From Streptomyces agglomeratus (GTDB taxonomy: Bacteria; Actinomycetota; Actinomycetes; Streptomycetales; Streptomycetaceae): a stretch of DNA of 64,000 bases. Below the pieces are notes generated by a model. It was not told where the DNA came from and ran no database searches. It worked only from the letters and a program-made list of their open reading frames with translations. A program made the position numbers and the translations under genes. The DNA lies in assembly GCF_001746415.1 (NCBI RefSeq), contig NZ_MEHJ01000001.1, positions 2,563,001 through 2,627,000 of the forward strand, in the 5' to 3' direction. This document shows, in pieces, positions 19,070-30,265 of the stretch (position 1 is the stretch's first letter; every line of letters starts with the position of its first letter).

Positions 19070-19362
19070 TCCGTCCCTCTCACAGCCGGCGGTGCCCCTG
19101 CCAAGCGGTGGCCCCGTTGTCATGCCGTCCACGACTGAAATCCCTTCCCCGGGCTCCTTATGAGCAGGGGACACCCCATTGCAGCCGTGCACGGCAGGCG
19201 CACATCTCAACAGTAGGCCGCAGAAGGCTCTCCGGGGCAGCGGTCCACCGCTGTTGCCCGAATGCGACCCAGCCACCCGCGTCCGTCTGCTATGCGCCGA
19301 ACGGGTGATCCCTGCTGGGGACTTACCCCTCTCACCGGCCCTTTCCCCGCCCCGCGGCGCAC

Positions 19363-21576
<2,214 letters not shown>

Positions 21577-22584
21577 TTACTCAGGGTTGTCCGCGAGCGA
21601 TCTCGCGGCCCTGGCGCAGTGCGCGAGCGCGGCGCGCGCGTACGCGGGGGAAGCCCCCGCGAGCCCGCACGACGGAGTGATCACCAGGGACTCCGCCAGA
21701 GTCCCCGGATTCAGCCCCAGCCTGCGCCACAGCGTCCTGACACCCATGACGCTACCGGCCGGGTCGGACAATGCCGTGTCGGTGCCCGGCACGATTCCGG
21801 CGAACAGCTGCGTACCGCCCTCCACGGCCTCACCGATCGACTCCTCGTCACGCTCGGTGAGCAGCGAGAAGTCGAACGAGACGCCCGCGGCACCGGCCCG
21901 GCGCAGCAGGGCGAACGGCACGTCGGGTGCGCAGGAGTGCACGACCACCGGCCCGTCGTTCACGCCCATCACGTCCCGCAGCGCGCCCTCGACGACCTGG
22001 CGGTCCACCGCCCGGTACGTCCGGTAGCCGCTCGCGGTCCTGACGTGTCCGCGCAGTACGGCCGTCAGCGACGGCTCGTCGAGCTGGAGCACCACCTGCG
22101 CGCCGGGCACCCGCCGCCGCACCTCCGCGAGATGCGCGCGCAGGCCCTCCGCCAGCGAGCCGGCGAGGTCGCGGGCCGCGCCCGGGTCGCCGACCGCCGC
22201 CTCGCCGCCGCGCAGTTCCAGCGAGGCGGCCAGCGTCCACGGCCCGACGGCCTGCACCTTCAGCGGGCCGGTGTACCCCTGGGTGAACTCCTCCAGCGCG
22301 TCCAGGTCCTCGCCCAGCCAGGAGCGGGCCCGCCGGGTGTCGCGCCCCGGCCGGTCGCTGAAGCGCCAGCCGCTGGGTTCGAGGTGGACGTACATCTCGA
22401 CGAGCATCCCGGCGGTCCGGCCGATCATGTCGGCGCCGGGGCCGCGCGCGGGCAGCTCCGCGAGGTACGGGAAGTCCTCGAACGATCCGGTGACGGTCCT
22501 GGCGGTCTCGCGGGCGTCCCCGCCCGGCATGGAACCGACGCCGGTCGCCGGGCCCCACACGTACCCGCCCTCGTGCGCGCTCAT
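21577..22584 (-). CDS. MetE C-terminal-like (vitamin B12-independent methionine synthase family) protein
   Basis: A 335-residue protein of the UROD/MetE-C fold, about the size of the catalytic half of MetE. Putative zinc-site residues appear in VVVHSCAPDVPFALL and in ITPSCGLAGASP near the C-terminus. Full MetE uses methyl-tetrahydrofolate, but the N-terminal half is absent here, so it may transfer methyl groups between other partners. The ATG overlaps the upstream SDR stop by four bases (ATGA), so the two are coupled. The next gene is ligA. Confidence 0.82.
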   Translation of the reverse strand: MSAHEGGYVWGPATGVGSMPGGDARETARTVTGSFEDFPYLAELPARGPGADMIGRTAGMLVEMYVHLEPSGWRFSDRPGRDTRRARSWLGEDLDALEEFTQGYTGPLKVQAVGPWTLAASLELRGGEAAVGDPGAARDLAGSLAEGLRAHLAEVRRRVPGAQVVLQLDEPSLTAVLRGHVRTASGYRTYRAVDRQVVEGALRDVMGVNDGPVVVHSCAPDVPFALLRRAGAAGVSFDFSLLTERDEESIGEAVEGGTQLFAGIVPGTDTALSDPAGSVMGVRTLWRRLGLNPGTLAESLVITPSCGLAGASPAYARAALAHCARAARSLADNPE

Positions 22585-23270
22585 CGGCCCGGCCGCACGG
22601 TGAGGTCGTTGACCTCGGCGTCGCGCGGGAGGTCGAGGGACATGAGGATCGTCGTCGCGACCGACTCCGGGTCGATCCAGCGCGACGGGTCGTACTCCTT
22701 GCCCTCCTGGTGGTGCACCTTCTCCTGCATGGCGCTTGCGGTACGCCCCGGATAGACGGACGTGACGCGTACGCCGTTGCCGTGCTCCTCCTGGCGCAGC
22801 GCGTCGGCCAGTGCCTTCAGGCCGTGCTTGCTGGCGGCGTACGGGCCCCACTCGGCGTGCGCGGTCAGGCCCGCGCCGGAGTTGACGAAGACCACGTGGC
22901 CCTTGTCGTGGCGGAGTTGGGGCAGGAACAGCCGGGTCAGCTCGGCCGGGGCGATCAGGTTCACGTTGAGCTGGCTGTGCCAGGTCTTGGTGCCGAGGTC
23001 GCCGACGCGGCCGAGGTCGACGACGCCCGCGATGTGCAGCAGCGAGTCCACCCGCTCCGGCATCGGCTGGTGCGAGAACGCCCAGGAGAGCCGGTCGGGG
23101 TTGGCGAGGTCGCCGACGAGCGTACGGGCGCCGGGGAACGCTCCCGCGAGCTGCTTGGCGCGGCCCGCGTCGCGGGCCATCAGGACGATGTCGTCGCCGC
23201 GCTCGTGCAGGCGGCGGGCGACGGCCGCGCCGATGCCCGAGCCGGCTCCGGTGATCACATGTGTAGCCAT
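22581..23270 (-). CDS. Short-chain dehydrogenase/reductase
   Basis: A 229-residue SDR. The cofactor loop is TGAGSGIGAAVARRL at the very N-terminus. The catalytic Ser lies in VFVNSGAGL and the YxxxK pair is in YAASKHGLKALAD. A basic residue after the second beta strand (MARDAGR) suggests NADP. Substrate unknown. ATG at 23270 gives MATHVITGAG; an ATG three codons upstream (23279) is possible. The four-base overlap with the MetE-like gene makes a two-gene coupled unit followed by ligA. Confidence 0.9.
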   Translation of the reverse strand: MATHVITGAGSGIGAAVARRLHERGDDIVLMARDAGRAKQLAGAFPGARTLVGDLANPDRLSWAFSHQPMPERVDSLLHIAGVVDLGRVGDLGTKTWHSQLNVNLIAPAELTRLFLPQLRHDKGHVVFVNSGAGLTAHAEWGPYAASKHGLKALADALRQEEHGNGVRVTSVYPGRTASAMQEKVHHQEGKEYDPSRWIDPESVATTILMSLDLPRDAEVNDLTVRPGR

Positions 23271-23286
23271 AGGGCCCATGCTCGCA

Positions 23287-23832
23287 TCACTGCACGCCGG
23301 TCGACTCCTCAAGGTAGGCGAGTGCCGCGACGCCGTCCTCCGCGAAGAACACCAGGTCGGCGAGGGGGACCGGCAGGAAGCCCTCCGCTTCCATCCGCTG
23401 GAACTGGAGCTTGAGGCCGTCGTAGAAGCCCGCCGTGTTGAGCAGCACCACCGGCTTGTCGTGCAGGCCGTGCTTCTTCAGCTCCAGTATCTCGGTGGCC
23501 TCGTCCAGCGTGCCGGTGCCGCCGACCATGACGACGATCGCGTCGGACCTGGCGAGCAGCAGCGCCTTGCGTTCGGCGAGGTCCTTGGCGATCACCATCT
23601 CGTCGGCGTTCTCCCGCGCCACGGTGTGCAGGAACTCCACCGATACGCCGACGAGCCGCCCGCCGGCCTCCTGCACGCCGTCGGCGACGACCTTCATCAG
23701 CCCGGCCTCCGACCCTCCCCACACCAGCGTGTGGCCGCCCTTGCCGATCAGTTCGCCGAATTCGCGGGCGGGGCGCGTGTAGCGCTCGTCGAGGTCGGCG
23801 GCGGAGAGGAAGACGCAGATGTTCAGTGCCAT
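23287..23832 (-). CDS. LOG-family (TIGR00730) Rossmann-fold protein, putative nucleotide phosphoribohydrolase
   Basis: A 181-residue lysine-decarboxylase-like fold protein. The family signature is VGGTGTLDEATE near residue 107, close to the PGGxGTxxE consensus of LOG enzymes, and LVWGGSEAGLMKVVADG binds the phosphate side. Known members cleave cytokinin riboside monophosphates or other nucleotides to free base plus ribose 5-phosphate; this activity is inferred. It ends 16 bases before the SDR start on the same strand, so it may head that operon. It is divergent from the DUF427 gene. Confidence 0.85.
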   Translation of the reverse strand: MALNICVFLSAADLDERYTRPAREFGELIGKGGHTLVWGGSEAGLMKVVADGVQEAGGRLVGVSVEFLHTVARENADEMVIAKDLAERKALLLARSDAIVVMVGGTGTLDEATEILELKKHGLHDKPVVLLNTAGFYDGLKLQFQRMEAEGFLPVPLADLVFFAEDGVAALAYLEESTGVQ

Positions 23833-23905
23833 GGGGAAGAACCTACGCCGCGCGGACGCTGGAGTGGGAAACGCCCGTCTTACCCGGACCGAGAGAGGGT
23901 CGCCC

Positions 23906-24238
23906 GTGACCGCAGGACACCGCATCACCGTCGAGCAGGGCACCGAGCACGTGCGCGTCACGCACGGCGGAGTGGTACTGGCGGAGAGCCGCCGCCCGCT
24001 GCTCCTGCGCGAGACCGGCCTGCCGGTGCGCTACTACCTGCCGCCCGAGGACGTCAGGACCGACCTGCTGACTCCGTCGGACCGGCGTACGCACTGTCCT
24101 TTCAAGGGGTACGCGTCGTACTGGTCGGTGCCGGAGGCCGCCGATCTGGTGTGGGCCTATCTCGACCCGAAGCCGGAAGTGGCCGCCGTGAAGGGCCACT
24201 TCTGCTTCTACGACACGGAGGTCGTCGCGGCGGGGTGA
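23906..24238 (+). CDS. DUF427 domain protein
   Basis: A 110-residue single-domain protein. Family features are the strand-rich opening RITVEQGTEHVRVTHGG, then LRETGLPVRYYLPPEDVRTDLL, HCPFKGYASYWSV and the C-terminal VKGHFCFYDTEV. The biochemical role of DUF427 proteins is unknown. GTG at 23906 is chosen for GAGAGAGGG just upstream; a longer frame would run into the divergent gene. The 73-base divergent gap must hold both promoters. Confidence 0.85.
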   Translation: MTAGHRITVEQGTEHVRVTHGGVVLAESRRPLLLRETGLPVRYYLPPEDVRTDLLTPSDRRTHCPFKGYASYWSVPEAADLVWAYLDPKPEVAAVKGHFCFYDTEVVAAG

Positions 24239-24368
24239 ATCCTTTCCGCCGGGAGCGACGTTCCGGGGCTTCGCGTCGTGGACCGAGCCGTTGGAGCGCG
24301 TCGTCGACCGGGACGCCGTCCGCGACTCCGCTCCTCGAACGCGGAGATCACGCACTGGCCCCGGTGGC

Positions 24369-25493
24369 TCAGACGGTGGCCGCGGCCGCCCGCGTCGTCG
24401 TCGCGATCGTCGCCGAGCCGACGACGCGCGTGCCGTCGTACAGCACGATCGCCTGGCCGGGCGCGACGCCGCGCACCGGCTCGTCGAAGGTGACGCGCAG
24501 CTCGCCGTCGACCAGCTCCGCCGTCACCGGCGTCTCGCCGCCGTGCGCGCGCAGCTGGGCGGTGTACGTGCCGCTGCCCGTCGGGGCCGTTCCGCACCAG
24601 CGGGGCTTGATCGCCGTCAGGGAGGTGACGTCGAGGGCCTCGACCGGGCCCACCGTCACCGTGTTGTTCACCGGGGAGATGTCCAGGACGTAGCGCGGCT
24701 TGCCGTCGGGGGCCGGGTGGCCGATGCGCAGGCCCTTGCGCTGGCCGATGGTGAAGCCGAAGGCGCCCTCGTGGCTGCCGATCTTCGTACCCGACTCGTC
24801 GAGGATGTCGCCCTCCGCCTTGCCGCCGAGACGGTCGGCCAGGAAGCCCTGGGTGTCGCCGTCCGCGATGAAGCAGATGTCGTGGCTGTCGGGCTTCTTG
24901 GCGACCGCGAGGCCGCGGCGCTCGGCCTCGGCGCGGATCTCTTCCTTCGTGGTGAGCGTGTCGCCGAGCGGGAACATCGCGTGCGCGAGCTGCCGCTCGT
25001 CGAGGACGCCGAGGACGTACGACTGGTCCTTGGCCATGTCGGAGGCGCGGTGCAGTTCGCGCGAGCCGTCCTCGCGGAGCACGACCGTCGCGTAGTGGCC
25101 GGTGGCCACCGCGTCGAAGCCGAGGGCCAGCGCCTTGTCGAGCAGCGCGGCGAACTTGATCTTCTCGTTGCAGCGCAGGCAGGGGTTCGGGGTCCGTCCG
25201 GCCTCGTACTCCGCGACGAAGTCCTCGACGACGTCCTCGCGGAAGCGCTCGGCGAGGTCCCAGACGTAGAAGGGGATGCCGATGACGTCGGCCGCCCGGC
25301 GCGCGTCGCGCGAGTCCTCGATCGTGCAGCAGCCGCGGGCGCCCGTGCGGAACGACTGCGGGTTGGCGGACAGGGCGAGGTGTACGCCGGTCACGTCGTG
25401 CCCGGCCTCGGCGGCTCGGGCAGCGGCAACGGCGGAGTCGACCCCGCCGGACATGGCGGCGAGGACACGGAGGCGGCGCGGGGTCTCAGTCAT
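24369..25493 (-). CDS. mnmA: tRNA-specific 2-thiouridylase
   Basis: A 374-residue enzyme that thiolates U34 of Lys, Glu and Gln tRNAs. The PP-loop is [16 protein letters not shown]. The catalytic cysteines sit in [11 protein letters not shown] and [11 protein letters not shown]. The central [11 protein letters not shown] and the C-terminal beta-barrel are complete. The ATG at 25493 is preceded by GGTGGAG; longer upstream frames are antisense to the amidase. Its sulfur donor is probably the cysteine desulfurase encoded 0.7 kb away on the same strand. Confidence 0.96.
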   Translation of the reverse strand: MTETPRRLRVLAAMSGGVDSAVAAARAAEAGHDVTGVHLALSANPQSFRTGARGCCTIEDSRDARRAADVIGIPFYVWDLAERFREDVVEDFVAEYEAGRTPNPCLRCNEKIKFAALLDKALALGFDAVATGHYATVVLREDGSRELHRASDMAKDQSYVLGVLDERQLAHAMFPLGDTLTTKEEIRAEAERRGLAVAKKPDSHDICFIADGDTQGFLADRLGGKAEGDILDESGTKIGSHEGAFGFTIGQRKGLRIGHPAPDGKPRYVLDISPVNNTVTVGPVEALDVTSLTAIKPRWCGTAPTGSGTYTAQLRAHGGETPVTAELVDGELRVTFDEPVRGVAPGQAIVLYDGTRVVGSATIATTTRAAAATV

Positions 25494-25547
25494 AGCTCCA
25501 CCAGGGTAGACGGAACCACCGACAGGGCCGAAAGCGTTAAAGGGCTC

Positions 25548-26216
25548 ATGGAGCAGAAGAAGGCGGCAAGGGTGAGCAGACGCGCGCTGTTCATCGGGGG
25601 TGGCGCGGCCCTGGTGGGCGGTACGGCCGCTGTGTACGGCGAGGAGCTGGCCCGGATGTGGTGGCTCGTGCCGGGTATCGACAAGCAGCGCACGGAGGGA
25701 GAGGTGGATCACAAGGGCGCCCGGTGGGTGGCGGCGTCGGCGGCGAACCTGCGGACCGCCGACCGTCCCGCCGACTACACGATCGACCGGATCGTGATCC
25801 ACGTGACGCAGGGCAGCTTCGCCTCGGCCGTGCGCGTCTTCAAGAACCCGCTGCACGCGGCCGCCGCGCACTACATAGTGCGCGCGAAGGACGGCCACAT
25901 CACGCAGATGGCCCGGGAGCTGGACGTCGCCTATCACGCGGGGAACCGCTCGTACAACGAACGCAGCGTGGGCATCGAGCACGAGGGCTTCGTCGACCGT
26001 CCCGAGGACTTCACGGACGTCATGTACCGCTCGTCGGCCCGTCTGGCCGCCGGGATCTGCCGCCGGTACGGGATTCCCGCCGACCGGGAGCACATCATCG
26101 GCCACGTCGAGGTCCCGGGCACCGACCACACGGACCCGGGCCCGCACTGGGACTGGGCCCGCTACCTCCGGCTCGTACGACAGGAGCTGGCGGGCGGGCC
26201 GCCGGTCAGGACCTGA
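25548..26216 (+). CDS. Tat-exported N-acetylmuramoyl-L-alanine amidase
   Basis: A 222-residue peptidoglycan amidase of the Amidase_2/PGRP fold. The twin-arginine signal is [16 protein letters not shown]. Zinc ligands are suggested by [12 protein letters not shown] (His), the histidine of HAAAAHYIV or [11 protein letters not shown], and [11 protein letters not shown] at the C-terminus. It would cut the bond between muramic acid and the stem peptide outside the cell. ATG at 25548 is chosen; a GTG at 25572 (VSRRAL) with GGCAAGG ahead is a real alternative. It is divergent from mnmA and converges on the cysteine desulfurase with a 9-base gap. Confidence 0.9.
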   Translation: MEQKKAARVSRRALFIGGGAALVGGTAAVYGEELARMWWLVPGIDKQRTEGEVDHKGARWVAASAANLRTADRPADYTIDRIVIHVTQGSFASAVRVFKNPLHAAAAHYIVRAKDGHITQMARELDVAYHAGNRSYNERSVGIEHEGFVDRPEDFTDVMYRSSARLAAGICRRYGIPADREHIIGHVEVPGTDHTDPGPHWDWARYLRLVRQELAGGPPVRT

Positions 26217-26225
26217 CCGGCGGCG

Positions 26226-27395
26226 TCAGACGAGTCCGGCCGTACGCGCCCGCTCCACCGCCGGACCGATCGCCCCGGCCACCGCCGCCACGTCCTCGGC
26301 GGTCGAGGTGTGCCCCAGCGAGAAGCGCAGCGTGCCGCGCGCGAGGTCGGGGTCGGTCCCGGTGGCCAGCAGCACGTGGCTCGGCTGGGCGACACCCGCC
26401 GTGCAGGCGGACCCGGTGGAGCATTCGATGCCCTGCGCGTCGAGCAGCAGGAGCAGCGAGTCGCCCTCGCAGCCCGGGAAGGTGAAGTGGGCGTTGGCCG
26501 GCAGCCGGCCGCCCGGGGAGGGGTCGCCGCCGAGGATCGCCGTGGGGACGGCCGTGCGTACGGCCGCGACCAGGTCGTCGCGCAGGCCGCCGATCTCGCG
26601 CGCGAACCACTCGCGCCGCTCGGCGGCGATCCGGCCCGCCACCGCGAAGGCGGCGATGGCCGGGGCGTCGAGGGTGCCGGAGCGCACGTGCCGCTCCTGA
26701 CCGCCGCCGTGCAGCACGGGAACGGGCGTGTACTCGCGGCCGAGCAGCAGCGCGCCGATGCCGTACGGGCCGCCGATCTTGTGCCCGGAGACGGTCATCG
26801 CGGCGAGTCCGGAGGCCGCGAAGTCCACGTCGAGCTGACCGTACGCCTGCACCGCGTCGGCGTGCAGCGGCACGCCGAACTCGGCTGCCGCGTCCGCCAG
26901 TTCGCGGACCGGCATGACGGTGCCGATCTCGTTGTTGGCCCACATCACGGTGGCAAGGGCGACATCCGAGGGGTCGCGCCCGATGGCTTCGCGCAGCGCC
27001 GCCGGGTGCACCCTGCCGTAGGCGTCGACCGGCAGGTACTCGACGGTCGCGCCCTCGTGCTCGCCCAGCCAGTGGACGGCGTCCAGCACCGCGTGGTGCT
27101 CGACGGGGCTGGCCAGGACGCGGGTTCTGCGCGGGTCGGCGTCGCGCCTGGCCCAGTACAGGCCCTTGACGGCGAGGTTGTCGGCCTCGGTGCCGCCGGC
27201 GGTGAACACCACCTCGCTCGGACGGGCGCCGAGTGACTCCGCGAGTGTCTCACGGGCCTCCTCGACGGTGCGCCTGGCCCTACGGCCGGCGGCGTGCAGG
27301 GACGACGCGTTGCCGGTGACGGCGAGCTGGTCGGTCATTGCCCCGACCGCTTCCGGAAGCATCGGGGTGGTCGCGGCGTGGTCGAGGTAAGCCAT
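26226..27395 (-). CDS. Cysteine desulfurase (NifS/IscS family)
   Basis: A 389-residue PLP enzyme that converts cysteine to alanine and a persulfide. The start [13 protein letters not shown] is classic. [12 protein letters not shown] binds cofactor phosphate, [15 protein letters not shown] carries the PLP lysine, and the persulfide cysteine lies in [10 protein letters not shown]. IscS/NifS proteins feed sulfur to Fe-S assembly and to MnmA; the neighbouring mnmA supports the latter here. The start has only a weak ribosome site, and longer frames upstream lack one too. Confidence 0.95.
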   Translation of the reverse strand: MAYLDHAATTPMLPEAVGAMTDQLAVTGNASSLHAAGRRARRTVEEARETLAESLGARPSEVVFTAGGTEADNLAVKGLYWARRDADPRRTRVLASPVEHHAVLDAVHWLGEHEGATVEYLPVDAYGRVHPAALREAIGRDPSDVALATVMWANNEIGTVMPVRELADAAAEFGVPLHADAVQAYGQLDVDFAASGLAAMTVSGHKIGGPYGIGALLLGREYTPVPVLHGGGQERHVRSGTLDAPAIAAFAVAGRIAAERREWFAREIGGLRDDLVAAVRTAVPTAILGGDPSPGGRLPANAHFTFPGCEGDSLLLLLDAQGIECSTGSACTAGVAQPSHVLLATGTDPDLARGTLRFSLGHTSTAEDVAAVAGAIGPAVERARTAGLV

Positions 27396-27460
27396 GGTGC
27401 ACTCGATTCTACGAGTCCGCCGGACGCTCCCCCGTCCCGCCCTTGGCCCGCCGCGTCCGG

Positions 27461-27733
27461 TCAGCCGCCGAAGGTCCAGGAGACGGTGTTGTCGGCGGAG
27501 GCCAGGACGGCGAGGACCACCAGGTCGGCCACGCCGAGGCCGAGGCCGAGCAGTGCCCTGCCCCGGCGTTCGGTGCCACGCCAAAGGGCAAGGGAGGCCA
27601 GCACGATTGCGATGGGGCCGAGGAAGATGTTGAGCACGAGGAGCCCGAGAAGGCCGAGGACGAACGAGGCGACGGCCATGCCGTCGGCGTCCCGCGTGCC
27701 GGTGAGCCGACGGGCGGATGCGGTGAACTCCAT
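27461..27733 (-). CDS. Small DUF4190-type membrane protein
   Basis: A 90-residue protein with two hydrophobic segments, [20 protein letters not shown] and [20 protein letters not shown], separated by a polar turn with RGTERRGR. This pattern ([11 protein letters not shown], then [10 protein letters not shown]) fits DUF4190-like proteins. Function unknown. ATG at 27733 has AAGGAG at the longer-than-usual distance of 11 bases. It follows another tiny membrane gene after 7 bases, so the two are probably co-transcribed, divergently from the TetR gene. Confidence 0.75.
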   Translation of the reverse strand: MEFTASARRLTGTRDADGMAVASFVLGLLGLLVLNIFLGPIAIVLASLALWRGTERRGRALLGLGLGVADLVVLAVLASADNTVSWTFGG

Positions 27734-27740
27734 GGCGCGT

Positions 27741-27905
27741 TCAGCTCCTTCGGGTGGACCGTCGCGAATGACGTTCACGGGCAGCGAAGACGAGCAGCCA
27801 GACGCCGATGAGCGCGGCGGCGACGAGGGAGACCTGGGCCGGCACATGGGCCACGGTGCCCATCAGCACCCCCAGCAACAACAGAGCCGCTACGAGGAAG
27901 AACAC
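27741..27905 (-). CDS. Very small two-helix membrane protein
   Basis: A 54-residue protein, almost entirely two membrane helices (FFLVAALLLLGVLMG and SVSLVAAAL-like, then VWLLVFAARE), with a basic tail HSRRSTRRS. I chose the GTG at 27905 because AGGAGG lies 6 bases upstream, a textbook ribosome site; an upstream GTG at 27935 lacks one. It is the first gene of a leftward pair starting 98 bases from the divergent TetR regulator, with candidate operator sites in between, so it is a likely regulated target. Unrecognised family. Confidence 0.7.
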   Translation of the reverse strand: MFFLVAALLLLGVLMGTVAHVPAQVSLVAAALIGVWLLVFAARERHSRRSTRRS

Positions 27906-27918
27906 TGAACCCCTCCTG

Positions 27919-27936
27919 AGAGTACGACTGTTCACT
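27919..27936. promoter_or_regulatory. Candidate TetR operator, site 1
   Basis: On the minus strand this reads AGTGAACAGTCGTACTCT. It shares the core GAACAGTYGT with site 2 in inverted orientation and resembles the published DesT/FabR-type operator style (AGTGAAC...). It sits just upstream of the first leftward small membrane gene. Confidence 0.4.
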
Positions 27937-27977
27937 GACTTCTCAGTCTAGTGTGCCCCCGCGGGTTCCCCGCAATC

Positions 27978-27995
27978 GGAGAACAGTTGTTTACT
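27978..27995. promoter_or_regulatory. Candidate TetR operator, site 2
   Basis: GGAGAACAGTTGTTTACT contains the palindrome AACA-GT-TGTT and lies 7 bases before the TetR start codon, where binding would block the regulator's own expression. Confidence 0.45.
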
Positions 27996-28002
27996 GGATG
28001 TC

Positions 28003-28629
28003 ATGAGTCACACCGTCGGCGTCCGCCAGGCCCAGAAGCAGAAGACCCGCCAGGCACTCATGGAGGCGGCCCTGGGCCTGCTCGAACACCAGAGCCTGAG
28101 CAGCCTGGGTCTGCGCGAGGTCACGCGCGCGGCCGGAGTCGCCCCGACCGCCTTCTACCGGCACTTCCGGGACACGGCCGATCTCGGCGTCGCGCTCGTG
28201 GACGAGGCGCTCGGCAGTCTGCACACGATGATCCGCTCGACCCTCGCGACGACCGGCGGCAGCGCGGAGCGCATCGACCGTACGGTCGGGCTCATCGCGC
28301 GTCATGTCCGCGCGTACCCCGCCCACGTCCGCTTCGTCACCCGCGAACGGCACGGCGGCGTCGAGCGGGTGCGCGCCGCGACAGGTGAGCAACTGGGCCT
28401 GTTCGCCGACGAGGTGGCGGACTGGCTCGCCACCCAGCCCGACATGTCGGGCTGGAGCGAGGACGACCGGCGGATGCTCGCGCACGTGTACGTCGACCAC
28501 ATGGTGATGACCGCGTCCGCGTTCCTGGAGGCGTGGCCGCACGGCGAGGAGCACGTCGAGGCGGCCGCCGCCCTGGCGCGCCGCCAGCTGCGCCTGGTCG
28601 GTCTCGGCCGCCGGCACTGGCTGGACTGA
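28003..28629 (+). CDS. TetR-family regulator, FabR/DesT-like
   Basis: A 208-residue regulator. The DNA-binding helix-turn-helix is LGLREVTRAAGVAPTAFYRH in residues 35-57. The wording of this block, with the long C-terminal all-helical domain, resembles FabR/DesT proteins that sense acyl-CoA and control unsaturated fatty acid synthesis; that is inference. Candidate dyads at 27919 and 27978 lie in the divergent region, which fits autoregulation and control of the two small leftward membrane genes. A hotdog thioesterase gene converges from downstream, also pointing to acyl-CoA metabolism. Confidence 0.88.
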   Translation: MSHTVGVRQAQKQKTRQALMEAALGLLEHQSLSSLGLREVTRAAGVAPTAFYRHFRDTADLGVALVDEALGSLHTMIRSTLATTGGSAERIDRTVGLIARHVRAYPAHVRFVTRERHGGVERVRAATGEQLGLFADEVADWLATQPDMSGWSEDDRRMLAHVYVDHMVMTASAFLEAWPHGEEHVEAAAALARRQLRLVGLGRRHWLD

Positions 28630-28663
28630 CCCGCACGGGCCCTCGCGGGCCCGGCGGCGGGAC

Positions 28664-29500
28664 TCAGAGGCGCGGCGCCCGCGCGAGCTGCCGGGACTGG
28701 GCGACGAGCCGGTCCGCGCTGTCCCAGACCTCGGCGTCCTCCTCCAGGAAGCCGCCCGCCAGGTTGCGGGTGGTGATCGAGACGCGCAGCGGCCCCGGGG
28801 CGGGACGGCAGCGTATGTGGGTGGTGAGTTCGACGGTCGGCGTCCAGCCCTTGAGGCCCAGCTCGAATGAGGTCGGCGGCAGCGCGTCGACCGTCAGCAG
28901 CAGCGAGAGCGGGTCGGCGTCCCGGCCGTCGGCCAGGCCGAACCAGCCGCGCATCTCCCCCTTGCCGGAGGGCGCGCCGATTGCCCAGCCGACGGTGGCG
29001 GGGTCGAGCCGGATGTCGAGCCGCTCCGTGATGGCCGAGCTGCCGGGGATGACGGCGGGCCCGGCGTCGGCGCCGAGGCAGTGCTCGTACGGCGGCATGG
29101 CCGGCGGCTTGGCGGTGGTGCGGACGTCGTCGGGCAGGGCGTCGAGGTCGCCGTAGGAGGCGAGGACCCGGATCCGCTCGACCTCGGTGCCGTCCTCGGC
29201 GTACTGGTAGAGGGACGCCTGGCCGGTGGAGAGGGTGCGTCCGGTGCGTACGGTCTCGGTACGCACCACCGCCTTGCCGGGCACGGACGGCGTCAGGTAG
29301 TGCGCCGAGATCGTGAACGGGTCGGGGTGCGGCAGGGCATCGCCGAGGGCCCGGCCGAGCAGGGCGAGGAGGTAGCCGCCGTTGACGGCCTGGATGATCG
29401 TCCAGCCCGCGGAGAGCTCCGCGTCGTAGACGCCCGGTGCGCGCGCCGTGAGGGCGGTGTCGCGGTCGAACTCGCTGTCCCCGATGGATGCCTGTGCCAT
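28664..29500 (-). CDS. Acyl-CoA thioesterase family protein (double hotdog)
   Basis: A 278-residue protein with two hotdog repeats. The first contains WTIIQAVNGGYLLALLGRA and HPDPFTISAHYLTP. The second contains GWTPTVELTTHIRCRPAPG and RNLAGGFLEEDAEVWDS. This matches the TesB-like thioesterase family, which releases free fatty acids from acyl-CoA in the cytoplasm. ATG at 29500 gives MAQASIGDSEF; a GTG three codons earlier is possible and neither has a clear ribosome site. It converges on the TetR gene. Confidence 0.82.
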   Translation of the reverse strand: MAQASIGDSEFDRDTALTARAPGVYDAELSAGWTIIQAVNGGYLLALLGRALGDALPHPDPFTISAHYLTPSVPGKAVVRTETVRTGRTLSTGQASLYQYAEDGTEVERIRVLASYGDLDALPDDVRTTAKPPAMPPYEHCLGADAGPAVIPGSSAITERLDIRLDPATVGWAIGAPSGKGEMRGWFGLADGRDADPLSLLLTVDALPPTSFELGLKGWTPTVELTTHIRCRPAPGPLRVSITTRNLAGGFLEEDAEVWDSADRLVAQSRQLARAPRL

Positions 29501-29572
29501 GGCATGCACCGTACACCGCTACGTTACTAAGCGGTAGCTAAGAAAAGGTCTCGGTTGGGGAGGAGGCCGGGC

Positions 29573-30247
29573 TCACGCGGCGGCCTCGGACTTCTCCTCC
29601 GCCTTCGCCGAGCTCCGGTGCCAGGCGCGCGGCGCGCGCCAGTGGAAGTGCATCGCGAGCAGCCGCAGCGTGAAGGCCGTGACGACGGCGATGCCGCTGG
29701 TCAGCGCGTTCAGGGCGTCGAAGCGCAGGCACAGCGCGACCATCGCGGCGCCGACGATCGCGGGCACGGCGTACAGGTCGCGGTCCCAGCGCAGCAGCGA
29801 GGGCACCTCGTTGGCGAGGACGTCGCGCAGCACGCCGCCGCCGACCGCGGTGGCGAGGCCGAGGGCCGCCGAAGCGGTCAGGCCGAGCCCGTAGTCGTAC
29901 GCCTTGGTGGTGCCGGTGACGCAGAACAGCCCGAGCCCGGCCGCGTCGAAGGCGTTGACCGCGCCCTGGATGCGCTCGACCTCGGGGTGCAGGAAGAAGA
30001 CGAGGGCCGCCGCGATCAGCGGGGTGGTGAAGTACCCGAGATCGGTGAAGGCGGCCGGCGGCACGGCGCCGATGATGAGGTCGCGGAACAGCCCTCCGCC
30101 CAGCGCGGTGACCTCTGCGAGCACCGCGATGCCGAAGACGTCGAAGTTCTTGCGCACGGCGAGCAGGGCGCCGGAGATCGCGAAGACGAAGATCCCGACG
30201 AGGTCGAGCGAATGCTGGACGGAGGGCGTGAAGAGTTCCTGGAACAC
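29573..30247 (-). CDS. TRIC (UPF0126) cation channel family membrane protein
   Basis: A 224-residue protein with about seven membrane helices arranged as two similar halves. Each half has the glycine-rich signature: VLAEVTALGGGLFRDLIIG in the first and GLATAVGGGVLRDVLANEVP in the second. Bacterial TRIC-like proteins form trimeric monovalent cation channels. The C-terminus is charged (SSAKAEEKSE). The start is GTG at 30247. It lies 18 bases downstream of the OppF-like gene and could be read through from the transporter operon. Confidence 0.88.
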   Translation of the reverse strand: MFQELFTPSVQHSLDLVGIFVFAISGALLAVRKNFDVFGIAVLAEVTALGGGLFRDLIIGAVPPAAFTDLGYFTTPLIAAALVFFLHPEVERIQGAVNAFDAAGLGLFCVTGTTKAYDYGLGLTASAALGLATAVGGGVLRDVLANEVPSLLRWDRDLYAVPAIVGAAMVALCLRFDALNALTSGIAVVTAFTLRLLAMHFHWRAPRAWHRSSAKAEEKSEAAA

Positions 30248-30265
30248 CGGGCAATTGTGCCGGTT

